Shown piece after piece: positions 8,285 through 17,400 of a stretch of 64,000 nucleotides of DNA. The stretch's first letter is position 1. Each line of letters opens with the position of its first letter. The stretch spans positions 23,260 to 87,259 of the forward strand of contig JBEULL010000003.1 in NCBI GenBank assembly GCA_041287365.1, given 5' to 3'. The notes under the pieces were generated by a model. It worked only from the letters and a program-made list of their open reading frames with translations. It had not been told where the DNA came from and made no database searches. Source of the DNA: JAQVIJ01 sp041287365. GTDB lineage: Bacteria; Desulfobacterota; Dissulfuribacteria; Dissulfuribacterales; DYLC01. Both the position numbers and the translations under genes were made by a program.

Positions 8285-9007
8285 ATGCTTCACATCGAAG
8301 ACTTATGGGTGGATGTACATGGTAAAGAGGTATTGAAGGGCATCGAACTTCACGTCGAAAAAGGCGAAACCCATTGTCTTTTCGGTAAAAACGGCTCAGG
8401 TAAGACCACCCTGCTCATGACCCTGATGGGTTTTTCCGGTTACAAGGTCAAACACGGCCGCATAATTTTCAAAGACGTTGATATCACACATATGCCTGTC
8501 AACGAACGCGCCAAGCTCGGGATCGGCATCTCCCTTCAGCGTCCTCCCACGCTCAAGGGCGTAAAGCTCAAGGACATGCTGAATTTCTGCGAAAGCGTTT
8601 CAGGCCTGGGCAAAAACCTCGCTATTCAATATAATTTTGAAAATTTTCTGGAAAGAGAGGTCAATTTGGGTTTTTCTGGCGGTGAGATCAAAAAATCCGA
8701 GCTCATACAGCTTCTGGCTCAAGGCCCTGACTTCACACTGCTGGACGAACCTGAATCCGGAGTGGACATAGAAAACCTGCACATCATCGGAGAGATGATC
8801 AAGAAACTCCTGCAAAAAGATGTTCACAGAAACCGACAGAAATCCGGCCTGATCATCACGCACACGGGCTTCATTTTGAACTATGTAGCAGCGGACAAGG
8901 GGCATGTAATGATGAACGGCAAAATGCTCTGCAAAGGCAATCCACAGGAGATATTTGAAGGCATTCAAAAATACGGCTATCAGGAGTGTATGAAATGTCA
9001 ACTGTAA
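8285..9007 (+). CDS. sufC: SufC-like Fe-S cluster assembly ATPase
   Basis: Cytosolic ABC-type ATPase that drives the SufB/D scaffold in Fe-S cluster assembly. Visible motifs: Walker A GKNGSGKTT (about 36-44), Q-loop SLQRPPTLKG (about 90-99), signature FSGGEIKKSE (about 130-139, the Suf-type variant), Walker B FTLLDEPESGVD (about 152-163) and the switch His in IITHTG. At 240 residues it is slightly shorter than E. coli SufC. It overlaps the next gene by 13 bases, which implies translational coupling. sufA, sufS and sufE are absent, so this is the two-gene (SufBC-minimal) arrangement known from anaerobes and archaea. Confidence 0.9.
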   Translation: MLHIEDLWVDVHGKEVLKGIELHVEKGETHCLFGKNGSGKTTLLMTLMGFSGYKVKHGRIIFKDVDITHMPVNERAKLGIGISLQRPPTLKGVKLKDMLNFCESVSGLGKNLAIQYNFENFLEREVNLGFSGGEIKKSELIQLLAQGPDFTLLDEPESGVDIENLHIIGEMIKKLLQKDVHRNRQKSGLIITHTGFILNYVAADKGHVMMNGKMLCKGNPQEIFEGIQKYGYQECMKCQL

Positions 9008-10194
9008 AAAATAAAAAACAATCCAAACCAATAGATATGTCCGAGAATGCGCTGCTCAAGGGCTTCAAGCCGGCATCCGATGCCCCTGCACTGACCAGTC
9101 TTGCGGAACTCGAAGAAAAAGAGGTCAAAAAGCTCAAAAATGTCGGTCTGGATTTCAGTGAACACGAACGAATCGGCACCTTTATTCAAACCAACTGCGG
9201 TGTGACCAAATGCGACTGCCATATGGAAGGCGTGGAACTCATGCCCATCACAGAGGCGCTCAAAAAATATGACTGGCTTCAGGACTACTGGTGGAAACTC
9301 GTAGCCGAGGAAAAGGACGTATTCACACATGAAACAGCAGCTCATCTGGATAACGGCTATTTCATTCGTGCGCTGCCCGGTGCAAAGGTGGTATATCCGG
9401 TTCAGACCTGCCTGTATATCCGCTCGGAAAATGTGGCTCAACGGGTTCACAATATCGTTATCGCCGAAGAAGGTTCGGAGCTGCATGTGATAACCGGCTG
9501 TTCCACACACCCGAATCTAACCTCGGCCCTGCACATCGGAGTATCGGAATTTTACATCAAAAAGGGCGCAAAACTGGTCTTCACCATGATTCACAACTGG
9601 GGTGAAAACGTCTATGTCAGACCGAGAACCGGAGTACTTGTGGAAGAAGACGGAGTATTTCTGTCCAACTATGTCTCACTCAAAGGTGTCAAATCCGTTC
9701 AGAGCTATCCCACAGCAAGACTTGCAGGCCGCAGGGCACTGGCCCGTTTCAACTCTGTTATCGTGGCCCCGGAAGGCACAGAAATAGACAGCGGTTCCCG
9801 TATCATTTTAGATGCCCCGGAGACGCGCGGTGAGATCATCTCACGCACTATCTCATACGGCGGCAAGGTGATCGCCAGAGGACATCTGGTGGGCAATGCC
9901 CCTGGAATCAAGGCGCATCTGGAGTGTAACGGCCTGATCCTGGCTGAAAACGGCGTGATTCACGCCATTCCTGAGTTGGAGGCGCATCTGGCCGACGTGG
10001 ACATGTCCCACGAGGCCGCTGTGGGCAAGATCGCTCAGGATGAAATAGAATACCTCATGGCCAGGGGCCTGAGCGAGGAAGATGCTACAGCCACTATCGT
10101 CAGAGGCTTTTTGAACGTCAAAATCGAAGGACTTCCGCCTGAACTGGATGCAGAGATTCAAGCGGCTGTTACCGAAAGCCACAAAGGCATCTGA
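8995..10194 (+). CDS. SufB/SufD-family Fe-S scaffold protein
   Basis: Scaffold partner of the preceding SufC. The middle and C-terminal parts form the beta-helix domain of the SufB/D family (VYPVQTCLYIRSENVAQRVH; MIHNWGENVYVRPRTG), ending in the conserved helical tail with MSHEAAVGKIAQDEIEYLMA and GLSEEDATATIVRGFL. The start is the ATG at 8995, served by AGGAG at 8982-8986; a GTG nine bases earlier lies on that ribosome site. The protein (399 residues) has a short N-terminal region with NCGVTKCDC cysteines, unlike long E. coli SufB. One copy must act as homodimer, as in minimal SufBC2 systems; this is inference. Confidence 0.88.
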   Translation: MSTVKNKKQSKPIDMSENALLKGFKPASDAPALTSLAELEEKEVKKLKNVGLDFSEHERIGTFIQTNCGVTKCDCHMEGVELMPITEALKKYDWLQDYWWKLVAEEKDVFTHETAAHLDNGYFIRALPGAKVVYPVQTCLYIRSENVAQRVHNIVIAEEGSELHVITGCSTHPNLTSALHIGVSEFYIKKGAKLVFTMIHNWGENVYVRPRTGVLVEEDGVFLSNYVSLKGVKSVQSYPTARLAGRRALARFNSVIVAPEGTEIDSGSRIILDAPETRGEIISRTISYGGKVIARGHLVGNAPGIKAHLECNGLILAENGVIHAIPELEAHLADVDMSHEAAVGKIAQDEIEYLMARGLSEEDATATIVRGFLNVKIEGLPPELDAEIQAAVTESHKGI

Positions 10195-10243
10195 AAAGGC
10201 CATTCGACAAAAACATATAATTTTCAAAGTGTTATTTCATCGT

Positions 10244-10270
10244 GAGGGGCCACTTGTCGGCCCCTCTTTA
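10244..10270 (+). terminator. Rho-independent terminator after the suf genes
   Basis: GAGGGGCC, a 7-base loop, then GGCCCCTC form a perfect 8-bp GC-rich stem, followed by a short T run (TTTA). It lies about 50 bases after the SufB-like stop. Its right end overlaps the stop codon of the convergent aroK, so it may work from both sides. Confidence 0.75.
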
Positions 10271-10789
10271 TATTGAAACGAGCCGTCTGATCTCCTTCAC
10301 CGCTTCATTCACATTTACTTCATCAGTCTGCACCATGACATCCGCCCATCTTTCATAGAGTGGCAGCCGCTGTTTAAGCGTCTGCCTTATTTCCTCTTCG
10401 AGCTGCATACCCGATATAAGTGAAGGCCGCTGAGTACCTGTCACGGAATCCTTGAGGATACGGTCAAGTATGGTGGAGATATCGGCCTTGAGCCACACCA
10501 CCAACCCTGATGCCTTGATTTCGGGCAACAATTCTTCGTGCATTACCACTCCGCCGCCGCATGAAACCACCACCGGATTCGAGCAGCGCATGACCTCCTG
10601 CAACGCCTGTTTTTCCAGTGCCCTGAAATGAGACCAGCCATGTTCAGCGACTATCTCGTTGATTTGCCGACCTGCCCTCTGCACGATAAACTCATCCAGA
10701 TCAATGAAATCCACATTCAAAGCCCCTGCAATGGCCTTACCGATAGTAGTCTTTCCTGTGCAGCGATAACCTATGAGAAATAACTTCAT
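10268..10789 (-). CDS. aroK: Shikimate kinase
   Basis: Phosphorylates the 3-OH of shikimate with ATP, step five of the chorismate pathway. 173 residues, normal length. Walker A is GYRCTGKTTIG (about 7-17), the shikimate-binding DLDEFIVQRAG follows, then ISE-type region INEIVAEHGWSHFRALE and the VVSCGGGVVMHEE loop; the lid Arg is in GTQRPSL. Note RCTGKTT in place of the usual GxxGxGKTT/S. It is last in the minus-strand aroE-aroA-aroK run, 20 bases after aroA. Confidence 0.95.
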   Translation of the reverse strand: MKLFLIGYRCTGKTTIGKAIAGALNVDFIDLDEFIVQRAGRQINEIVAEHGWSHFRALEKQALQEVMRCSNPVVVSCGGGVVMHEELLPEIKASGLVVWLKADISTILDRILKDSVTGTQRPSLISGMQLEEEIRQTLKQRLPLYERWADVMVQTDEVNVNEAVKEIRRLVSI

Positions 10790-10809
10790 TTATAACCTTT
10801 TTCTGCCCA

Positions 10810-12120
10810 TTATATCGTCATTTTTACCCATTTTTCCCAAAAATCTGGAAAGGATTTGACCACGCAATCCGGATTGGAAATGACCACACCAGGGACCTTC
10901 AATCCAGCCACGGCAAAGGCCATGGCCATTCGATGATCGTTATAGGTCTCGATCTCTGCACCATGAAAAGGCACGCCACCTTCTATGATCAAGCCATCCT
11001 CCAACTCGTGCACCACAGCCCCCATGCGCTGAAGTTCCGTTGCCACAGCAGCTATGCGATCCGTCTCTTTGATGCGCAGGTGATGAACACCAGAAATGCG
11101 CGTCGTGCTCCGAGCGAAGGCGGCGACCACAGCCAGAGTAGGTGCTACATCCGGCCATTTGGACATATCGATATCTATCCCTTTCAATCTACCTGCTTCA
11201 GGGCCTGAAACAGTAACTCCATTCTCACTCTTGGTTACGTCACACCCCATACGACCTAAAATATCAGCAAAGGCCACATCTCCCTGCAGGGCATTGGGGG
11301 GTATATTGGAAACCGTCACTTTGCCACCTGTAACCGCTGCCGCAGCCCAGAAATAAGACGCACTGGAGGCGTCTCCTTCCACTGCATAATGCATGGCATT
11401 ATAGGCCCCTGGCTGCACCTCAAAACAGGGCATATCCTGCCAAACCGTCTCCTCTACACCAACACCGAACGAACGCATAACAGCCAACGTAATGTCCACA
11501 TAAGGCCTGGAGACCAGATTGCCCTTTACGCAGATACGGCCATGGGCCTTGAGATATGGCGCCACAAGCAACAGCGACGAGATATACTGACTGCTCAAAC
11601 TGCCGTCTATCACCGTATCCCCACCAGCCAGACCATCGGCATCCACCAATACAGGCGGGGCATTTGTGCCCTTTACACACGAAATTTTGGCCCCCCAGGG
11701 CCTCAATGCCTGCAAAAGCGGGGCGATAGGCCGCTCTTCCATGCGTTTTGTGCCTGTGAGCAAATAATGACCTGCACCAAGGCAGACCAAAGAGGCCAGA
11801 AGTCGAATCCCTGTGCCGTTGTTGCCCATGTAAAGCTCCAGAGGCTGCTGAAAATCACCTCCAGGGCCTACAACCCCGCTGTTTTTCATTCTCAGACCAG
11901 AATCGATCCACGCCACATCTACGCCCAATTTGGTAAGGGCATCGGCCAAAAGCTCCGTATCCTCACTCTTCAATGCCCCTTCCAAGCGGCTTTCACCATT
12001 GGCCAGGGCAGCAGTAATCATGGCCCGCTGAGTAATGCTCTTGGAACCAGGTACCTCTATAACCGCATTTACAGGGAGATCAACCGGCTGCACCACATAT
12101 TTTTTATTACTATTCATCAC
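10810..12120 (-). CDS. aroA: 3-phosphoshikimate 1-carboxyvinyltransferase (EPSP synthase)
   Basis: Joins phosphoenolpyruvate to shikimate-3-phosphate, step six of the chorismate pathway. 436 residues. Family signatures are intact: IEVPGSKSITQRAMITAALA near residue 21, MGNNGTGIRLLASL near 98, and the C-terminal RIKETDRIAAVATELQRMGA near 350. The NGTGIR form, with the LLAS context, differs from the classical NAGTAMRPL of plant/E. coli enzymes. Flanked by aroE upstream and aroK downstream on the same strand. Confidence 0.96.
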   Translation of the reverse strand: MMNSNKKYVVQPVDLPVNAVIEVPGSKSITQRAMITAALANGESRLEGALKSEDTELLADALTKLGVDVAWIDSGLRMKNSGVVGPGGDFQQPLELYMGNNGTGIRLLASLVCLGAGHYLLTGTKRMEERPIAPLLQALRPWGAKISCVKGTNAPPVLVDADGLAGGDTVIDGSLSSQYISSLLLVAPYLKAHGRICVKGNLVSRPYVDITLAVMRSFGVGVEETVWQDMPCFEVQPGAYNAMHYAVEGDASSASYFWAAAAVTGGKVTVSNIPPNALQGDVAFADILGRMGCDVTKSENGVTVSGPEAGRLKGIDIDMSKWPDVAPTLAVVAAFARSTTRISGVHHLRIKETDRIAAVATELQRMGAVVHELEDGLIIEGGVPFHGAEIETYNDHRMAMAFAVAGLKVPGVVISNPDCVVKSFPDFWEKWVKMTI

Positions 12121-12129
12121 ATCCTCTTA

Positions 12130-12206
12130 ACTCCAAAAATGTTGAATTTTTAATGTTTAATTGTGGTAAAAATAACCCGCTTAATTCAACATTCAAAATT
12201 CAACAT
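12130..12206. repeat. AT-rich inverted repeat between aroE and aroA
   Basis: Two inverted arms, TGTTGAATTTTTAATGTTTA (12138 on) and TTCAACATTCAAAATTCAAC (about 12184 on), could pair as a long weak hairpin. It contains no gene. A related word (CATTCAAAATTCGACATTAA) is seen at about 47432, between dapF and the TPR gene, so this may be a dispersed intergenic repeat. It ends at the stop of aroE. Confidence 0.5.
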
Positions 12207-13129
12207 TAACCATTTACCATTGCATTTAAGACCTGCTCCATCACATCCTCTGGAGCGGCAAGGCCTGTCCACAACTCAAACTGACACACAGCCTGATGCA
12301 GCAGCATACGAAGGCCGTTGACAGTAAGGCAGCCGACTCTTCGGGCCTCACGCAGCAGGGCTGTCTCAAGGGGGGAATAAACAATGTCCATCACCACAGC
12401 AAAATTTCCAAGACAATCTGCAGCGATAGGCATCTCATCCGCATTAGGCGCCATGCCTACTGAGGTTGTATTGACTAAAACATCGGCAGTTATGTTACAT
12501 ACATCATGTAAATTTGAAAAAGTTCCACCAACCACATCACTTAGTTTTTTTGCCTTTTCAACGGTACGGTTGGCTATATGAACGGACATACCGGCGGATT
12601 TAAGACCGAATGCCACTGCCCTGGCAGAACCTCCTGCTCCCAATACAACAGCACTTTTGCCTGAAAGCAAAGGCGTTGCATGGTTCATCCCTACCTGCAT
12701 CGTCTGAATGGATTGGCCATGCATGACCATGAAATCCTTTTTCTCTGGCCTCAGCGCCTCATTCAATGCCCTTCGAGCTCCGATGCAATCGGTGTTGAAA
12801 CCCAACAGCCTGCCATCCCTATTGACAACGGTGTTTACAGCGCCGATAGCTCGGGCATCACTGTCTATCTCATCCAAAAAGGGCATGACCGCCTCTTTAT
12901 ACGGAATCGTGATGGAAAGCCCTTGAATATTCAATGCCCTTACGCCTGTTATCGCTTCATGTAGATTCATTACATCAAAGGCGAGATACACCGCATTTAT
13001 ATTCAGATGACGAAATGCGGCATTGTGCATGGAAGGACTTAGGCTGTGCCCCACAGGGTGGCCGAATATTCCAAAAAGCATTGTATGAGCGTCGATATTC
13101 AATGGACTATGACCTTGAATAAAAGCCAT
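12206..13129 (-). CDS. aroE: Shikimate dehydrogenase
   Basis: NADPH-dependent reduction of 3-dehydroshikimate to shikimate. The N-terminal substrate site FGHPVGHSLSPSMHNAAF (about 22-39), the catalytic Lys in SITIPYKEAVMPFLDE, the NTDCIGA motif and the Rossmann loop VVLGAGGSARAVAFGL (about 161-176) are present. At 307 residues it is some 25 longer than most AroE proteins; the extra residues lie between the NTDCIGA motif and the Rossmann loop (HGQSIQTMQVGMNHATP) and at the N-terminus. It lies one base from the aconitase gene in the same operon. Confidence 0.94.
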   Translation of the reverse strand: MAFIQGHSPLNIDAHTMLFGIFGHPVGHSLSPSMHNAAFRHLNINAVYLAFDVMNLHEAITGVRALNIQGLSITIPYKEAVMPFLDEIDSDARAIGAVNTVVNRDGRLLGFNTDCIGARRALNEALRPEKKDFMVMHGQSIQTMQVGMNHATPLLSGKSAVVLGAGGSARAVAFGLKSAGMSVHIANRTVEKAKKLSDVVGGTFSNLHDVCNITADVLVNTTSVGMAPNADEMPIAADCLGNFAVVMDIVYSPLETALLREARRVGCLTVNGLRMLLHQAVCQFELWTGLAAPEDVMEQVLNAMVNG

Positions 13130-13130
13130 G

Positions 13131-15068
13131 TTACTTGTTCAACTGTGCCTTTACCCAATTAAGAAGCCCGCCTGCCGCCAGTATCTGCCTCTCCCTTTCA
13201 GACAATTCCAGTAGTGCTTCAAACATTCTACCATTCGATGTGCGTTTTACGAGAACACTCCTGGCCCCTGAAAGCAGGGCCTGGCGCAGCCCTGAAAACA
13301 CCAGCTCATCACCTTGAGCGATCGCGTCATAATTCGCGGGATCGGCAAATGTCATGGGGACAATGCCGAAATTCACCAGATTTGCCTTGTGAATACGGGC
13401 AAAACCCTTGACCAGCTTGACCTGCACACCAAGATAGCGGGGTGCCAATGCCGCATGTTCACGGGAAGAACCCTGACCGTAGTTTTCGCCGCCCACTATC
13501 ACTCCAGGCACAGGAGCCGCCTTGGCCCGTGCAGGAAATTCTGAATCAATGGCAGTGAACACATACTCGCTTATGGCCGGAATGTTGCTGCGCAGAGGCA
13601 ATATCTTGCTTCCGGCAGGCATGATGTGGTCTGTGGTGATGTTATCGCCTGTTTTCAACAGAACAAGGCAGGTCAAATCCTCTGGAATGGGCTCGAAGAC
13701 AGGAAGCGGTTGAATATTGGGACCGCGCAATATCTGAACGCTCGAACTGTCTTTTGAAGGTGAAATGATGCCATTGTCGTTGATGACAAAGGCATCAGGA
13801 ATGGAAACGGATGGATATGCCCCCAAATCCCTTGGGTCCGTTATGACTCCACGCATGGCCGATGCCACAGCCGTTTCAGGGCTGCATAGATAGACCTGAT
13901 CGTTTTTGGTGCCGCTTCTGCCTGGAAAATTGCGCGTAAAAGTGCGAAGTGAGATGGAATCCGTTGCAGGCGCCTGACCCATGCCGATACATCCCAAACA
14001 ACCGGACTGATGGATACGCGCACCTGCATGAATGAGACTCTTGAGCAAGCCATCGTTTTCAATATTTTCCAACACCTGCCTGCTCCCTGGATTGATCTCG
14101 AAACTCACCTCATCGGCAATCCGCTTACCTTCGAGGGCCTTTGAAGCAATGGCTATGTCTCGATAGGATGAATTGGCGCAGGAACCGATCAAGACCTGGG
14201 AAACCGGCCGGCCTGCCACATCTTTTACCTTCACCACATTGTCAGGCGATGACGGACATGCGATCATGGGCTCGATTGCACTTAAGTTTAACTCTATAAC
14301 CTCTGCATAGTTGGCACCTTCATCCGCCTCGAGTGGAGCCCAGACCCCTTCCCTGGCCTGTGCCGCCAGAAAGCGACGAGTCATCTCATCCGATGGGAAA
14401 ACAGATGTGGTCGCCCCCAATTCCGCACCCATGTTGGTGATAGTGGCCCTGTCAGGAACCGTGAGAGTCGCCACACCTGGTCCGAAATACTCCATCACCT
14501 TGCCCACACCACCCTTTACAGTAAGTCTTCGCAAAAGCTCCAAAATCACATCCCTTGCAGAACACCAGGGCTGCAATCTGCCCGTTAGATGCACTCCTAT
14601 CACAGCCGGCATTCTGAGATGAAACGGCTGACCGGCCATGGCCATGGCCACATCCAGCCCGCCAGCACCTATGGCGAGCATTCCACAGCCGCCGCAGGTG
14701 GGTGTGTGACTGTCCGAACCCAACAGGGTCTTACCTGGTGCAGAGAAACGCTCCAGATGCACCTGGTGGCAGATGCCGTTCCCTGGCTTTGAATAAAATA
14801 TGCCGTATCGAGCGGCAATAGTGCGCAAAAAACGATGATCATCCGCATTTCTGAAGTCCGATTGAAGCAGGTTGTGATCCACATAACTCACAGAAAGCTC
14901 TGTTTTGACTCTGTCCAACCCGATGGCCTCGAACTCCAGATATGCCATGGTACCAGTGGCATCCTGTGTAAGGGTCTGGTCGATGCGAATGGCTATGTCG
15001 GTTCCAGCAGTCATCTCGCCGCTTACGATGTGGGCGGCGATTATCTTTTCAGTTACATTCAATCCCAT
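13131..15068 (-). CDS. Aconitate hydratase
   Basis: Isomerises citrate and isocitrate through a [4Fe-4S] cluster. 645 residues, the length of the compact bacterial aconitase group (about 640) rather than AcnA (about 890). Cluster cysteines are seen in LIGSCANSSYRDI and in SGCLGCIGMGQAP; the substrate-binding SHTPTCGGCGMLAIGAGG is near residue 120. The C-terminal swivel domain carries GENYGQGSSREHAALAPRYL. It sits between the deacetylase and aroE genes; the link to aromatic synthesis is only positional. Confidence 0.93.
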   Translation of the reverse strand: MGLNVTEKIIAAHIVSGEMTAGTDIAIRIDQTLTQDATGTMAYLEFEAIGLDRVKTELSVSYVDHNLLQSDFRNADDHRFLRTIAARYGIFYSKPGNGICHQVHLERFSAPGKTLLGSDSHTPTCGGCGMLAIGAGGLDVAMAMAGQPFHLRMPAVIGVHLTGRLQPWCSARDVILELLRRLTVKGGVGKVMEYFGPGVATLTVPDRATITNMGAELGATTSVFPSDEMTRRFLAAQAREGVWAPLEADEGANYAEVIELNLSAIEPMIACPSSPDNVVKVKDVAGRPVSQVLIGSCANSSYRDIAIASKALEGKRIADEVSFEINPGSRQVLENIENDGLLKSLIHAGARIHQSGCLGCIGMGQAPATDSISLRTFTRNFPGRSGTKNDQVYLCSPETAVASAMRGVITDPRDLGAYPSVSIPDAFVINDNGIISPSKDSSSVQILRGPNIQPLPVFEPIPEDLTCLVLLKTGDNITTDHIMPAGSKILPLRSNIPAISEYVFTAIDSEFPARAKAAPVPGVIVGGENYGQGSSREHAALAPRYLGVQVKLVKGFARIHKANLVNFGIVPMTFADPANYDAIAQGDELVFSGLRQALLSGARSVLVKRTSNGRMFEALLELSERERQILAAGGLLNWVKAQLNK

Positions 15069-15099
15069 AAAATGCTACACCTTTCATAAATTTTTCTTT

Positions 15100-16080
15100 T
15101 TAGAGGTGCCAGCTTGCCGCAGCCTCGCTACACTCCTTCAACACAGCAAACACCCCATCAGCCAGGGCCTGCAAATTGTAACCGCCTTCTAAACAAAAGA
15201 CAATTCTACCTTTACACAATTCACCGGCCAAATTCAAAAGTATCCTTGCCAAGGCAGCAAAACCCTGCTCAGTAACCCTCATTCCTCCCAGTGGATCGCT
15301 GTAATGGATGTCAAAACCCGCCGAAACCAGTATCACATCGGGGGCAAAAGAAGAAATAGCAGGCGATAAAACATCCTCAAAAACTCGAATATACTCTGCA
15401 TCCCCTGCACCTGCGCTCATGGGCACATTCAGAGTAAACCCCTTACCATCACCCTCGCCTGTCTCGGAAGAGGCACCACTTCCAGGATAATAAGGATACT
15501 GGTGTGTGGAACAATACAGAACCCAGTTTTTATCGTAAAAGCTGTGCTGTGTTCCGTTTCCATGGTGCAAATCCCAATCTACTATGGCAGTTTTGAGCCA
15601 ATGCAGCCTATTTTTAGCGTAATACGCCCCCAATGCCACGTTGTTGAACAGACAAAAACCCATGGCATGATCCCGCTCGGCGTGGTGACCGGGAGGTCTC
15701 ACCAAGACCAAGGCATTGAACACTTGACCTTCAGCTATGGCATCGAGGGCGGTAAACACACCACCCGCAGCCAGACAGGCAGCCTCCCATGAACCGCTGC
15801 TGGCAAGGGTATCCGGGTCCAGTTGAGTCAGTTCCCGCCGTGAGGTATGACGGATGGATTCAATATAGCGTTGGGTATGATTCCAGGCCAATTCCTCAAG
15901 AGTCGCATGCCTTGGTTCCAAAGGAATATAAAGCCCCTTGGCATCACTTCTGGCGAGCCTCTCATAGATGGCTTCGAGGCGCCTCGGAGATTCGATGTGC
16001 CCGCAATCATGAATGTGAGTTAGATAGACCGATGACATTACCACGCCGGTTTTCTTTGCAATACGATTTATATCAGACAT
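15100..16080 (-). CDS. Histone deacetylase-like (AcuC/class II) amidohydrolase
   Basis: Zinc-dependent deacetylase of the arginase/HDAC fold, in bacteria acting on acetyl-lysine of enzymes or on acetylpolyamines. Active-site motifs: RPPGHHAERDHAMGFCLFNN, IVDWDLHHGNGTQ (metal Asp and His), ILVSAGFDIHYSDPLGGM and C-terminal FCLEGGYNL. I place the start at 16080, where GGAGG lies 8 nt upstream; 326 residues. It is first in the minus-strand run that continues with aconitase and aroEAK. The native substrate cannot be read from sequence. Confidence 0.9.
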   Translation of the reverse strand: MSDINRIAKKTGVVMSSVYLTHIHDCGHIESPRRLEAIYERLARSDAKGLYIPLEPRHATLEELAWNHTQRYIESIRHTSRRELTQLDPDTLASSGSWEAACLAAGGVFTALDAIAEGQVFNALVLVRPPGHHAERDHAMGFCLFNNVALGAYYAKNRLHWLKTAIVDWDLHHGNGTQHSFYDKNWVLYCSTHQYPYYPGSGASSETGEGDGKGFTLNVPMSAGAGDAEYIRVFEDVLSPAISSFAPDVILVSAGFDIHYSDPLGGMRVTEQGFAALARILLNLAGELCKGRIVFCLEGGYNLQALADGVFAVLKECSEAAASWHL

Positions 16081-16128
16081 AACTGCAACCTCCACAGGCA
16101 GCCCACGCTCTGGTTCGACGACCAGCTG

Positions 16129-17115
16129 ATGTCATGGATATCGATTGAGCAAGTCTATCTTAGCGCAGTCCAAAGCCTTTTTCCAGGGCTCTTGAGCAAC
16201 CGATTGACCGGATTAAAATTTTATGATTTTATAAGCCAGTCTGCCATATTATTAGCGTCAAATGAAATATACGGCGAATGTTATTTTTTTGAGAGGGATA
16301 CAGTCCGGTGCAAACGACACATAAAATCATTCAAGGAAGAATGGAATACATATTTTTCAGGACATTGGAATTTTGCCGGAGTCAAACAAGATGGTCATGT
16401 TGAGATGTTTCCTGAAGAATTACCCACACGTTTAATCAGAATGTTTAGCTTTGTCGGTGATACGGTATTGGATCCTTTTCTTGGAAGTGGCACGACTTCT
16501 CTCGCAGCCCGTAATCTACAACGTAATTCTGTCGGCTATGAAATCAACGACCAATTTATACCTATCATTAAACAACGATTAGGGGTCAATCAATTCAATA
16601 TGGAAGGGATAATCTATGAATTTCTTAATGATACAATTACGATAGATATCAAAGAGGAGAATGATAAACTCCCTTATATATTTCATGATCCTCATAAACT
16701 CGACAAAAAAATTGATTCCAAAAAACTTCAATTTGGTTCAAAAATTGATCGACAATCTCAAGAACGAGAAGATTACTATTTTATACAAGAAGTCATCAGT
16801 CCTGAATTACTACGATTGAATAACGGATTGATTATCCATCTTATCGGAGTAAAATCCAAAGAAGAAGTAAACGGCTTGGCGATTGAATTTATTAGAAATA
16901 CAACGAAAGGACAAAAAGTATTTTTAAGATTCGATCAAGAAAAATATGATCAAAACAATAATTTGTTATGTTATGTGTATTTAAAAAACAAAACATTTTT
17001 GAATGCCCATTTAATCAAAGCAGGACTTGCGGATGTCGATTGCATGGTAAACTTTAAATATAAAAAAACGATTTCTCAATTTGAGGGAACAAAATGGCAA
17101 AAGAATGGATCTTGA
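16129..17115 (+). pseudogene. 5'-truncated DNA methyltransferase with C-terminal SNase-like domain
   Basis: Remnant of a restriction-system methyltransferase. The first 45 or so codons look unrelated; from about 16290 it matches the C-terminal half of beta-type N4/N6 methyltransferases: EEWNTYFSGHWNFAGVKQ, FPEELPTRLIRMFSF, then the SAM-binding TVLDPFLGSGTTSLAA. The catalytic (D/S)PPY motif and roughly 190 residues that should precede it are missing, so it cannot methylate. The last 130 residues resemble a thermonuclease/SNase-type OB domain (NGLIIHLIGVKSKEEVNGLA, FLNAHLIKAGLADVD). It is much more AT-rich than its neighbours and overlaps the endonuclease remnant by 22 bases. Confidence 0.75.
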
Positions 17116-17361
17116 ACAGTGCAATGAATCGTTTCCAACTAAATTTTAAGCGGAATGTGAAAGCGGTATCTGAAAGTATTCGGGAATGTGCGCCTAAAAT
17201 AATAGATGAATGGCGTATATATTATTTTCAAAATGTTCGTTCAAGAGAACAAATTGAAGAATTAGGGGAAAAAAACTTTATATAAAGACTACTGAAGTTA
17301 TACGCTCAGAGATTGAAGAAATTACAGAACAAGATTGTATCGATTATATGATTCAAATATC
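17094..17361 (+). pseudogene. Frameshifted, 3'-truncated type II restriction endonuclease (TdeIII/MjaII-like)
   Basis: It begins with ATG after GAGGGAACAAA and reads MAKEWILNSAMNRFQLNF, which I recognise as the start of TdeIII/MjaII-family endonucleases. At a run of seven A (about 17265-17271) the frame shifts; adding one A restores LYIKTTEVIRSEIEEITEQD, continuous with the family. After IDYMIQ the similarity stops abruptly and the sequence runs into the next gene, so over half of the enzyme is gone. Partner of the truncated methyltransferase; both halves are dead. Identification is from memory of the family. Confidence 0.7.
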
Positions 17362-17400
17362 GCGGCTGATGCCTTCAGCCATTATCCTTTTGAACATGCC

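Noticed and set aside
8986..8994. GTG start for the SufB-like gene
   Set aside because: It coincides with the AGGAG ribosome site that serves the ATG at 8995.
11389..12153. 254-codon plus-strand frame opposite aroA
   Set aside because: Shadow of aroA; composition is that of an antisense frame and no motif is present.
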